From Nipponacmea schrenckii (taxonomy: Eukaryota; Mollusca; Gastropoda; Lottiidae), in contig JAUJPP010000007.1 of assembly GCA_030562195.1 (NCBI GenBank), positions 20,333,769-20,397,768 of the forward strand: 64,000 nt of DNA, read 5' to 3'. Positions within the stretch are counted from its first letter, which is position 1; every line of letters starts with the position of its first letter. This document shows, piece after piece, positions 27,004 to 38,300 of this stretch. A program made the position numbers and the translations under genes. Under the pieces are notes generated by a model. It did no database searches. It was not told the origin of the DNA and worked only from the letters and a program-made list of their open reading frames with translations.

Positions 27004-28039
27004 TTTTAAAATCAATATTTCACAAGAGTTCCATTTTTAAACCAATTAATTACATGTAAAAGTTTTCAATCAATGGTAACAAACCTAAAAAGAAACAGAT
27101 TTGAAAGTCTTTTTTTTTTAAATAATAAGCCATTGTCAGTAAATAAATAAAAAAACTTTGAAGCAACAATATTTTTGTAAAGTTATTAAAGCACAGACAC
27201 AGGGTAGAAGCAGTGTTCACATGTTTGCGTATAACTTGATCTTGTTTAGATCAGAGCCACACATTGAGACGTAGATACAAATTATATCATACTAATTCCA
27301 TTCTATATTTCTACCAGAGTTTAATATTAGTAGACTGATGCAATAACTCAATAATCTCAATTGATTTTCAACTCTAGGTTTTACCGGGAGGTTTTTATTT
27401 TAATGTCGAATTCCAACCACACACATAATATCAACTTGATATTATAAAATCAAGATACAATATTATATGACACACCAATTCAAATCTACTTGAACCTCAT
27501 TTTATGACATGCAATAACCTATAATTTCATTAGAATGAGGTTTATGACTATTTATTCAACTGACATTTATAAAATAGAAATTCCAAAGTCAGTCTCATAG
27601 AGTCAAAAACCTTATTCACAAAGAAACTACCGGTACCTGGTACTGTAAAATGATATAATAACATTGCATTTCAGTAAAGCTGTTTTAATAATAATGACTT
27701 CTTTGTTAGTTAAAAGGGAAGATATTAATATGAAACTTATACAAATAACACACTATTTAAAATTTCAAACTTGAACTTTCAAAAAGGCTAGAATATTTCA
27801 ATAATATCTTCAAATTATAATTAACATCATTTTTAAACCATTAAATGTGATTTGAAACTTTGTTGAAAATGATACCTTAAAATCCTGCTCATTGAGTTGA
27901 GTTCGAGATTTAAAATTATCGTGAACTACATTCTTGGGTTATTTTATAGAAAGAACTATACCGGTGTACTGTAGTTTCGTTTGGAAAGATGTCATATATA
28001 CATAGACCCACTAGTCTTAAACAAATTGATTTTAGGATG
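27004..28039. other. 5' flank of the - strand CUB/LDLa gene
   Basis: Upstream of the ATG at 27003. Presumably it holds the 5' untranslated region and promoter, but I see no convincing TATA box or initiator. No other feature is recognised. Confidence 0.4.
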
Positions 28040-28232
28040 CACTCCCTTCGTCTCTACTATTCTTCCCCCTTCTTCTATTTTTCACCCCTTTCTTCTATAT
28101 TACTTCCCCCTCCTTCTATATTCCTCCCCCTTCTTCTATATTCATCCCCCCTCCCCTTCTGTAATAATCAACCTCTTCCTCACCCATTTCTCCTATCTTC
28201 TTCCCCTTCTTTTACATTCTACACCCTTTTTT
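28040..28232. repeat. Polypyrimidine tract with imperfect repeats
   Basis: Strongly C/T-biased + strand built from variants of CTTCCCCCTTCTTCTAT with an irregular period of roughly 25 bp. Long homopyrimidine runs of this kind can form triplex DNA. Apparent reading frames across it are compositional artefacts. Confidence 0.85.
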
Positions 28233-28853
28233 AATTTTTCTAAAGGCTTTAATCTATAGGCTTAAATTTTTTTTTTCTAATCTTATTAAAATCAAAATAA
28301 TTTCAATAACTTTACTGTGTTTCAGTGAACATGAAATAGCACATCATATAGAATTAATTAGACAAAAATTGACTACAATTTCAATTGGACTAATCAAGTA
28401 ACAAAATTCCACAAGTGTAGCTGTTATATAAGAGAATGTTTATCATCAGTTAAAGTGGCAATATGAAACAAATTTTAGGTCAATATTGATAATCATGAAT
28501 ACAAAAAATATGCTATTTCCCAAAATTTGAATTAAAACAGGTAATCGCAATCTCAAGTACCGTAATAAAAATTTGTCAATTGAACTTTCAAACACAGATA
28601 ATTCTTGAAGACTCAAATATTAATGGTTAACAAGTGAACACTAGTACTGATAAGCATAGCTCAAAAGTTTTCCGTTTCTAACACTAAGAAATATTTACAT
28701 GGCACACCTGTCCCTTTAATATCATCTCTGTCGCGTTCCCAAACCTTTAAATTCAACTTATACTTTTAACAATAGGCCTAAATTAGAAAAATTCAAGCTA
28801 CCGGTACCATCTTTGCAGACTTGTGGTAATTTAAAATTTGCTTATTATTCAAA

Positions 28854-31014
28854 AGATAGCTTGCCAGGCAAGGTAATATACGCCCACTGGCAGCATTTAT
28901 TTCAAATAAAAACTTTTCAGTAAGGTTACAATAAGTGGAATGAATTATTCAACCTACCAACCTATTTTATTCTAGGGTCTCTAGTTTCATTAAAAACTGT
29001 CAAGAATTGTACCTAATAACAACTCATTAAATATTTTTCGGTATTTTTATGATTTGCAATAGGGTTCACCCTTAATAATATTTTGATATTTTTAATTCTT
29101 AATAAGGCTCATCCTTGGTTGATATTAAACAATTTCAGCGAGTTTTGTCAAAAAGGAATGTTTAGAGTGTTCACAAGCCAAAAGTTGAAAGCGTTTTTAA
29201 AAAAAAGGCGCAATAACTGACACTAAATATTTTTCGATTTATCTGATTTTCAATAGGGTTTATCCTTGTGAGAAAACAAATACTAAAGCCAAGTTTCATC
29301 AAAATCCATTCAAAATTGTTCTTTCTAGAGTGTTTGCGAGTTAAATTGAACGTGTTTTCAAAAACAAGGTCAATAACTTGTACTAAATATTTTTCGATTT
29401 TCAATAGGGGTTTATCCTTGGGAGACAACAAATACTCCAGCCAAGTTACATCAAAATCCATTTAAAAAATTTTTAAGAACAAGGGCTATAACTTACACTA
29501 AATATATTTCTATTTATTTGATTTATAATAGGGTTCATCCTTGGGTAAAAACAAATACTCAAGCCAAAGTTAATCAAAATCCATTAAGAATAGTTCTTTC
29601 TAGAGTGTTTACAAGCTAAAATTGAATGCGTTTTCAAGAACAAGGGCAGTAACTCATACTAAAAAAAATTTTTAATTTAGCTGATTTTTAATAGGGTTCA
29701 TCCTTGAGTTATAAAAACCCTCTCACAGCAAGTTTCATCGAAATCCAAACAAGAATTGTGCCATGTAGAGTGTTTACAAGACAAAAATCAAACCAAAAAA
29801 AAAACAAGGGCAATAATTCATATTAGATATATTTTGATATTTTTAATTTTCAATTAGGCTCATCCCTTGCGATATCCAACAATTTCAGTGAGTTTTGTCA
29901 ACATAGGTCATGAATTAGGTCATGAGTGTTTATTAGCCAAAAAGTTAAACCCGTTTTCAAACACAAGGGCAATAAATGACACTAAATATATTTCGATTTA
30001 TTTGATTTTCAATAAGGTTCATCCTTGGGTAAAAAAAATACTCAAGCCAAGTTTTATCAAAATCCAAAAATTTTTCTTTCTAGAGTGCTTACAAGCTAAA
30101 ATTGAACGCGTTTTCAAACACAAGGGCAATAACTGATACTAAATATTTTTCGATTTAAATGAATTTCAATAGGGTTCATCCTTAGGTGATTACAAATACT
30201 CATGCCAAGTTATGTCAAAATTGCCCAAGGAATTGTGGACTTTTTTAAAAAGTGGTTTTCAAAAGGGGAAAAAAATCCAACCACATTTTTTATTAAAAAC
30301 CCAAAAAGGGCCAATAACCTATTAAATATTTTTCGTATTTTTATTTTCAAAAGGGTTCATTTTTTTTGATATTTTTAAACAATTTCACCGGGTTTTTAAA
30401 AATTTTGAAATTTTTAAAAAGGTTTTAAAAGTGTTTACAAGCCAAAAATTGAAACGTTTTTAAAAAAAAGGGGAATAACTGAATTTAAAAAAATTTTTTG
30501 ATTTACTGGTTTTCAATAGGGTTTATCCTTGGGGAAAACAAATACTAAAAACCCAAATTTCATTAAAATCCATTAAAAAATTTTTCTTTCAAAAGTGTTT
30601 ACAAATTAAAATTGAACGGTTTTCAAGAACAAGGGCAATAACTCATGCTAAATGTTTTTCGATTTCGCTGATTTTCGATAGGGTTTATCCTTGAGTTATA
30701 ACATACTCTCACACCAAGTTTCATCAAAATCGGTCAAGAATTGCACGTTGTAGAGTGTTTACGAGCCATTCAAGAACAAGGGCACAAACTCATACTAATT
30801 TTTTTCCGATTTCGCTGATTTTCAATAGGGTTCATCCTTGCGTGATCATAAACACTCATATTAAGTTTCATCTAAATCCGTCAAAATTACACCGTGTAGA
30901 GTGTTTACGAGCAATTGTGGACGGGCGGACGGAGGACGGACCGACAGGCGGAGGGACGGACGGATGTGGGTGACGACAATATACGCCCCCCATTTCATGT
31001 GGGCGTATAAAAAT
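28854..31014 (+). mobile_element. Large pearl-like (Helentron-type) element with core repeats
   Basis: The left end is AGATAGCTTGCCAGGCAAGG, then TAATATACGCCCAC. The interior is a tandem array of about a dozen core repeats of roughly 150 bp, each with motifs such as CAAGGGCAATAACTCATACT, AATAGGGTTCATCCTTG, CAAGTTTCATCAAAATCC and TAGAGTGTTTACAAGC. A degenerate ACGG/GACGG tract follows at about 30918-30966. The right end is GTGACGACAATATACGCCCC and a hairpin closing in CATGTGGGCGTATAAAAAT. This plan (left flank, about 160-bp core repeats, ACGG microsatellite, right flank) is that described for the pearl elements of bivalves, later grouped with Helentron-like non-autonomous elements. No transposase is present. 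Confidence 0.82.
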
Positions 31015-32239
31015 CAATTAAAGACAAGTTTTAAAACAGTAGATCTAGCCTATTTACAAATACAATGACCTTGCAAAATGCAATAGCAATGTAATTTTCT
31101 GTATGTTTTCATTTAAAATGGAAAGACACATCCCTAATTTCAAAGAAATAATGTGTTTAAATATTATTCTCAATGCAAAGACATTCTTAATTCTTCCCAT
31201 GGGGCAATAAATAGGCTATTGAGAAATAAGATCTAAATTTAACTTAGTGGTCATTACAATTTACAGTAAGAGTAACTTAGTGTGATTTTTTTTTAAATAT
31301 TAGGCCTAATTAATGTTATAACTAAATTACTAAGACTGAATGGACATTGTAGAATACTATATAATAGGCCTAGATTGAGACGAAAAATATCAGAAATAAA
31401 GAAAACCAAATTGTAACCAAATTTTCTTTAGATTGTACAAGTATTAACTTTTGTATGTTGTGATAGCGTATTAGATTACAGGACCCCACTCACTTCAATG
31501 AACAAGCACTTTGCACTGTAGCAACCTTATATTATTTATTGCTCACGTCAAGGTCGTTCGGTTTCATTCGATTGAACTATAACTTGATCATTGAGCGTCT
31601 GCTGGAGGTTGTATTAACACTTAATTGACTAAAATATGATCAAATTTACCTGTGTATTGCACACACTCCTGACCAATTTTATGCAGATCATCGATTCCAT
31701 TTTTATTATTTATTTATTCCGGCCTATTTATACATGTTTTGATGACGTAGTTCACAAAAAGTAAAATCGCCCTTAAGTCAAATTGTCTACAAATCAAATC
31801 GTCCAACTTTAAAAGTAAAAAAAATATGCATAAGACAATCCTAATAATTCCAGAAAAGATTGTCCTCACCTTCATTTCAGAATAGTTCTTTTGAGCATCC
31901 AGTGAAACTACCATTATGAGAATAAAGTCATGTTACGTAGCTGCATGGACATTCACCGAAATCAAAGGTTGGAGTCCACTACCGGACCCCCTCGCAGCCC
32001 CAAAATCAAGTTTTTTCGAGCAAGAAAACAATTTTTGACGAACCGGATTCTCTTATTAAAATACGCCCGAATGTTTTTTACAGCCATGTTGAAAAACTTC
32101 CTGTCTGAATTCCTAAAAATGTAACTTTTTATTCACATTAAAATGAAATCGTGTCTTTGCCCGAATTTTTGTATTGGAAATCGTCGCTCGATTGTGTTCT
32201 GCTTAAATTATATTCCATAATTTGAGTATCATTAGTGAA
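31015..32239. other. No gene recognised
   Basis: AT-rich flank between the large pearl-like element and the 36-bp minisatellite. The short frames at 31714-31914 and 31930-32124 have neither family resemblance nor splice support. Confidence 0.45.
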
Positions 32240-33234
32240 TTGAAATCACTGCCAGAATGACATGCCATGCATTAATTGACATCGGTGTCCGAATGTAATA
32301 TCATAAATGAAATCGCCACCCAAATGTCATGTCCTGTAACAAATTTGAAATCGCTGTCTGAATGTCATGTCCTGTAACAATTGAAATCGCTGTCTGAATG
32401 TCAAGTCCTGTAACAATTGAAATCGCATACGAATGTCATGTCCTGTAACAATTCAAATCGATACCCGAATTTCAATGTCCTTTGAAAATTCAAATCACTG
32501 TCCGAATGTCATGTCCGGTAACAATTCAAATCGTTGTCCGAATGTCATGTCCTGTAACAATTCAAATCGCTGTCCGAATGTAATGTAATGTAACAATTGA
32601 AAACACTATCCGAAAGTCATGTCCTGTAACAATTCAAATCGCTGTCCGAATGTAATGTCTTGTAACGATTGAAAACACTGTCCGAATGTCATGTCCGGTA
32701 ACAATTCAAATCGTTGTCCGAAAGTCATGTCCTGTAACAAATTCAAATCGCTGTCCGAATGTCATGTACTGTAAAAATGAAAATCGCTGTTCGAATGTCA
32801 TTTCCTGTAACAATTGGATATCTCTATTCGAATGTCATGTCCTGTAACAATTGAAATCACTGTCCGAAAGTTTTGTCCTTTAACAATTCAAATCGCTACC
32901 CAAATGTCATGTCCAGTAACAATTGAAATCGCTGTCCGAATGTCATGTCCCGTAACAATTGAATCTCTTCCCGAATGTCATGTCCTGTAACAATTGAAAT
33001 CGCTGTCCGAATGTCATGTCCTGTAACAATTGAATCTCTTCCCGAATGTCATGTCCTGTAACAATTGAATCTCTTCCAGAATGTCATGTCCTGTGATAGG
33101 TGAAATCGCTGTCCGAATGTCATATCCTGTAACAATTGAATCTCTTCCCGAATGTCATGTCCTGTAACAATTGAATCTCTTCCCGAATGTCATGTCCTGT
33201 AACAATTGAATCTCTTCCCGAATGTCATGTCCTG
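32240..33234. repeat. 36-bp minisatellite, left part (about 27 copies)
   Basis: The typical unit is CCTGTAACAATTGAAATCGC followed by TGTCCGAATGTCATGT. Variants replace TGAAATCGCTGTCC with TGAATCTCTTCCC, and these cluster at the right end. The array is interrupted at 33235 by a transposon and resumes at 34217 in register after a short target duplication. Confidence 0.95.
33226..33234. repeat. 9-bp target-site duplication, left copy
   Basis: CATGTCCTG immediately before the inserted element is repeated at 34217-34225 immediately after it. Nine bases is the usual duplication for Mutator-like elements. Because the host is itself a tandem repeat containing this word, the duplication is supported mainly by the array resuming at exactly this point. 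Confidence 0.7.
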
Positions 33235-34216
33235 GGTACTTGGTCAACTCGGGTACATGTCAACCCGGGTACACATTTTTAAGATGGTCGTCGTTCCTAA
33301 TAAAACCATGAATGGTGAATAGTTGCTTGAATGGCAACTTCACAACCTTAAATGTTGCATCCATGTACCATGTCTTCACCTTAGCCAACAGGTGCAACTG
33401 GTCTGTGGTGGCAAAAAGCAAATGGCGAGCATGTCCTACATGAATATCCGTACGAAAAAAATTCTCAGGAAGAAAATCTGTGTTTAGCTGAAATATAGAA
33501 CAAACATTATTAAAACACTTATATTATATTTAAAATGTATACAATATATTCATATTATTTTTAATTAATTATATATATTAAAACATGAAGATATTTACCT
33601 CAAAATCCAGATCTACCGGATCTTCTGGTCTTAATTTTTGTCTATGTCTATTGATGGCTCTTGCAAGATTTACTGGATTTGGCACTCCTGTCACTGGTCG
33701 ATCCTCACTCACACAAGCGGAAATAACATCTTCTGCTATTTCGTTTCCAGATTGAAAGACTGCATTTGCACCAATAGCTTTACCATCTTTTCGACAATTC
33801 AACCCATCGCCAATGCCTGGTGTAGATGGATGGTTGTGGCTATTGCACCCTGTCACGTACTTGTCATATTTTTCTGTAACTGTAGCAAGACAGGTTATTA
33901 ATTAGTTTGTTAATCGTTTAATTGATTTACCGAAACCATGTTTCAAGGAAGTTCCGACCGTGAAAAACAATCTACCGCTGATCTCGCTTACTACCGAAAT
34001 CATGTTTAAAAGAAGTTCCGATCGCATGATCGGGAATTCGAAAACAAAAGGTTTTTAAGATATCATCTTTATTTCAATAATATATATTAGGTCGAAGTTG
34101 TCTCCGAGTTAACTGATGGTTGTACCCGAGTTAACTGATGGTTGTACCCGAGTTAACTCACTTTGTCTCCGAGTTCACTGTCCCCGAGTTGACATGTACC
34201 CGAGTTGACTGGTATT
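33235..34216 (-). mobile_element. Deleted Mutator-like (MULE) DNA transposon
   Basis: A 982-bp insertion within the 36-bp minisatellite. The terminal inverted repeats match over about 35 bp: left GGTACTTGGTCAACTCGGGT, right end complement AATACCAGTCAACTCGGGTA. Extra subterminal CGAGTTAACT copies lie at 34100-34195. The - strand encodes the N-terminal part of a FLYWCH/MULE transposase in two exons (see separate entry). Coding sequence runs directly into the left terminal repeat, so the rest of the transposase has been deleted and the copy cannot be autonomous. Confidence 0.88.
33283..33895 (-). pseudogene. Truncated FLYWCH/MULE transposase fragment
   Basis: The upstream exon (about 33895-33600) contains a FLYWCH-like zinc-finger end, CNSHNHP, then a linker ending PVDLDFE at a GTAAAT donor. 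The downstream exon begins after TTTCAG at 33489 with LNTDFLPENFFRTDIHVGHA and continues RHLLFATTDQLHLLAKVKTW, YMDATFKVV, KQLFTIHGFIRNDDHLKN. The WYMDATFK segment matches the region around the first catalytic Asp of MULE DDE transposases. The second Asp and the Glu are absent because the frame runs into the terminal repeat and stops. This is a transposon remnant, not a host gene. Confidence 0.87.
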
Positions 34217-34396
34217 CATGTCCTGTAACAATTGAAATCGCTGTTCGAATGTCATATCCTGTAGCAATTGAATCTCTTCCAGAATGTCATGTCCTGTAAC
34301 AATTGAAATCGCTGTCCGAATGTCATGTCCTGTAACAATTGAAATCGATACTCGAATGTCATGTCCTTTAATAATTGAAATCGCTGCTCGAACCCT
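34217..34396. repeat. 36-bp minisatellite, right part
   Basis: Continuation of the array at 32240-33234 after the inserted transposon, with about five copies of the same unit (TGTCATGTCCTGTAACAATT). The last copy decays at about 34396. Confidence 0.93.
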
Positions 34397-35389
34397 TAAC
34401 GAATTTCTACTTTAATTTTTTTTAGAATCGACAGTCTATCACGTCGTGTAATTATACTTTTGCTTTTAAAAGTATATTCTCTACTTGGATATTATTCTAT
34501 ATAACTCTATTTTACATTTTGAAAATTGAAATCGCCACAGGTTCCAATTAACAAACTATACTTCCCGTAAATTCAACTGAATATAGTGGACCTCGCAAGG
34601 AGTGTAGAAGTTTATTAGAAACCTCTCATAAGAACCTCAGATATTTCGCTCCCTCAGACGTAACTCTTGCTTCCGCCACTGTTGGGAGTCACTGTTTGAA
34701 GGTTGTTTCAAGGTCATAGAGACCCAGCTCAAAAGACAACAGTAACTACCTGCTAAATTGAAGGTCATTTGAAGGACCTTTTGTACTTATTCTTATCGCC
34801 GTAAAATGGAAATGAAATGAATGGAGTTTTATGTCCTCTAATCGCCGCAATAATTCAGTGGGTAGGATGCTATGCATCAATATTAATTGACTTAAACTCT
34901 GAGGGAACATTAGGACACGTTAATCAACAAGTTGTTATAACAACGATCCCAAACTTTATGCAGATTGTTTCATTTGTCTTTTGATCAATATCATAAAAGG
35001 CTTAAATTGATTTTTTAATTCAAAACAAACTGGATTTATATAAGCCTATTTTTCTAAGGAATCAGTATGTCCACTTCATGAGAAATAAATTTAGTTTTTA
35101 TTGGACACAGTATAATATATTCAATAATACAGTTGGAATTAGTTTCCGATTCATTTATAATGAATTTAATGAGGCATCAATTTATACCGTTAGTTTAGAT
35201 AAAATTGAAATTGTAAGTTGCCTGGTTTGAAGCACGTGTCATTCACAGCTGTTACCATTCTAGAGAGTATTCTGGGACAGTCACAGTGAACAATTGAGAT
35301 ACAATTGAGACCGGTCTCTAGATAATATAGTATACTGTTAGTCAAAGATTTCAAATAATGTATTAGATATTACCAGAGTATCATTTAAA
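34397..35389. other. 5' flank of the acid phosphatase-like gene
   Basis: Between the minisatellite and the first ATG at 35390. The 5' untranslated region and promoter should lie here, but I see no sharp promoter motif. An in-frame TAG at 35339-35341 bounds the reading frame upstream, which supports the start at 35390. Confidence 0.45.
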
Positions 35390-38300
35390 ATGACTTTAAA
35401 ATTAAGAAATATGTGTGGAATCAAAGTGTGGTATATAACTGTTATTTTATGTTTTAATGTATGGTATACCAGGTGTGAAATAGTGGATTCTAAAAAGCAT
35501 ATCTGTAAGTATAAATATAACAAATATAGGTCAGTATAGACATAGGTAGTGAACTAATGATTTATATATTTGTTTCTATATTTACACAGAAAATCAAAAT
35601 AATTATTAATTTTTAAATTTAACATTGGTACAAGTTGGAAATAAATGATAAAGACTTACTTTCCAGCATGGAATATTTAATTGGTGAAATGTGGTGTTTA
35701 TTATATACATCATAAATTTTCTAATATTGATTAAATTTGCCATGGTTATAAATATGATACTAAACCAGCTATTTATTTTGTAGTTGTTCTAGAACCACAT
35801 TTCTCATTTACTAATATTCTTCATGAGCGAAATATTTTTTGGTGACAATTTAGCAATAACATTATTTATTTCACAAGAAGTTTGAAACTTGATGTAAAAC
35901 ATTTGAGTTAAGGATAGCATTTGGTAATGTTGATCCATTATTTTCCTTTTGTGAGTTGTCCCAATTTAGAAAGGAATAATTTCCTCTGTAGAACAATTAA
36001 CATTTAACCATTGTAAACAGTAAAATAACTAGTTTTTATATTTAGAGATTCAAAAGTATATTTCATCCCTTATAACAATATTTTCCTAACAATAAAAGCC
36101 TCCGACTATCTGTCTAATAAATAGTAATTGTTTTCTAGAGAATGGAAAGTAAACAATAAATAAATATTATCTATTATATTTGAATACAACACAGGTGTTC
36201 TTTCTACCTATATTCCCTGGTTTAATCAATAAACATATCTATTGTCTTACAACTCAAGTTCAACATGTTAAATAATAAAAATAATGCTATTGATATATAT
36301 ATAAAAACATACTAACATGAATAATTCAGTTCTTAATTTATAAGTCATTTCTTATGCTCCTGATAAATGTGGGTTTCCAGTAGTAAGTCATTTCTCATCC
36401 TCTTGATAAATGGGAGTTTCCAGTAGTAAGTCATTTCTCATCCTCTTGATAAATGGGAGTTTCCAGTAGTAAGTCATTTCTCATCCTCTTGATAAATGGG
36501 GTTTCCAGTAGTAAGTCAATTTTCATGCTCCTGATAAATGTGGGGTTCCAGTAGTAAGTCATTTCTCATGCTCCTGATAAATGTGGTTTTCAGTAGTCAG
36601 TCATTTCTCATGTTTCTGATAAATGGGAGATTCCAGAAGTAAGTCATTTCTCATGCTCCTGATAAATGGGAGTTTCCAGTAGTAAGTAATTTCTCATGCT
36701 CCTGATAAATGTGGGTTCCAGTAGTAAGTCATTTCTCATGCTCCTGATAAATGTGGGTTTCCAGTAGTAAGTCATTTCTCATCCTCTTGATAAATGGGAG
36801 TTTCCAGTAGTAAGTAATTTCTCATGCTCCTGATAAATGTGGGTTTCCAGTAGTAAGTCATTTCTCATCCTCTTGATAAATGGGAGTTTCCAGTAGTAAA
36901 TAATTTCTCATGCTCCTGATAAATGTGGGGTTCCAGTAGTAAGTAATTTCTCATGCTCCTGATAAATGTGGGTTTCCAGTAGTAAGTAATCTTCTCATGC
37001 TCCTAATAAATGTGGGGTTCCAGTAGTAAGTAATTTCTCATGCTCCTGATAAATGTGGGGTTCCAGTAGTAAGTAATTTCTCATGCTCCTGATAAATGGG
37101 GTTCCAGTAGTAAGTCATTTCTCATGCTCCTGATAAATGTGGGTTTCCAGTAGTAAGTCATTTCTCATGCTCTGATAAATGTGGGTTTCCAGTAGTAAGT
37201 CATTTCTCATCCTCTTGATAAATGGGAGTTTCCAGTAGTAAGTAATTTCTCATGCTCCTGATAAATGTGGGTTTCCAGTAGTAAGTCATTTCTCATCCTC
37301 TTGATAAATGGGAGTTTCCAGTAGTAAGTAATTTCTCATGCTCCTAATAAATGTGGGGTTCCAGTAGTAAGTAATTTCTCATGCTCCTGATAAATGTGGG
37401 GTTCCAGTAGTTAGTAACTTCTCATGCTCCTGATAAATGGGGTTCCAGTAGTAGGTCATTTCTCATGTTTCTGATAAATGTGGGTTTTCAGTAGTAAGTC
37501 ATTTCTCATGCTCCTGATAAATGTGGGTTTCCAGTAGTAAGTCATTTCTCATGTCTCTGATAAATGTGGGTTTCCAGTAGTAAGTCATTTCTCATGCTCC
37601 TGATAAATGTGAGTTTCCAGTAGTAAGTCATTTCTCATGTTTCTGATAAATGTGGGTTTCCAGTAGTAAGTCAATTTTCATGCTCCTGATAAATGTGGGG
37701 TTCCAGTAGTAGTCATTTCTCATGCTCCTGATAAATGTGGGTTCCAGTAGTAAGTCATTTCTCATGCTCCTGATAAATGTGGGTTTCCATTAGTAAGCCA
37801 TTTCTCATCCTCTTGATAAATAGGAGTTTCCAGTAGTAAGTAATTTCTCATGCTCCTGATAAATGTGGGTTTCCAGTAGTAAGTCATTTCTCATCCTCTT
37901 GATAAATGGGAGTTTCCAGTAGTAAGTAATTTCTCATGCTCCTGATAAATGTGGGTTTCCAGTAGTAAGTCATTTCTCATGCTCCTGATAAATGTGGGTT
38001 TCCAGTAGTAAGCAATTTCTCATCCTCTTGATAAATGTGGGTTTCCAGTAGTAAGTAATTTCTCATGTCCTGATAAATGTGGGTTTCCAGTAGTAAGTCA
38101 TTTCTCATCCTCTTGATAAATGGGAGTTTCCAGTAGTAAGTAATTTCTCATGTCCTGATAAATGTGGGTTTCCAGTAGTAAGTCATTTCTCATGCTCCTG
38201 ATAAATGTGGGTTTCCAGTAGTAAATAATTTCTCATGCTCCTGATAAATGTGGGGTTCCAGTAGTAAGTAATTTCTCATGCTCCTGATAAATGTGGGGTT

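Noticed and set aside
27981..28259. Two overlapping Ser/Pro/Leu-rich frames
   Set aside because: They come from the polypyrimidine tract and have biased composition in both frames.
32240..33234. CRISPR-like array
   Set aside because: It is a simple 36-bp tandem repeat without spacers.
33578..33856. A 92-codon frame as a host gene
   Set aside because: It lies inside an element with terminal inverted repeats and joins by an intron to a MULE transposase segment, so it is part of the transposon.
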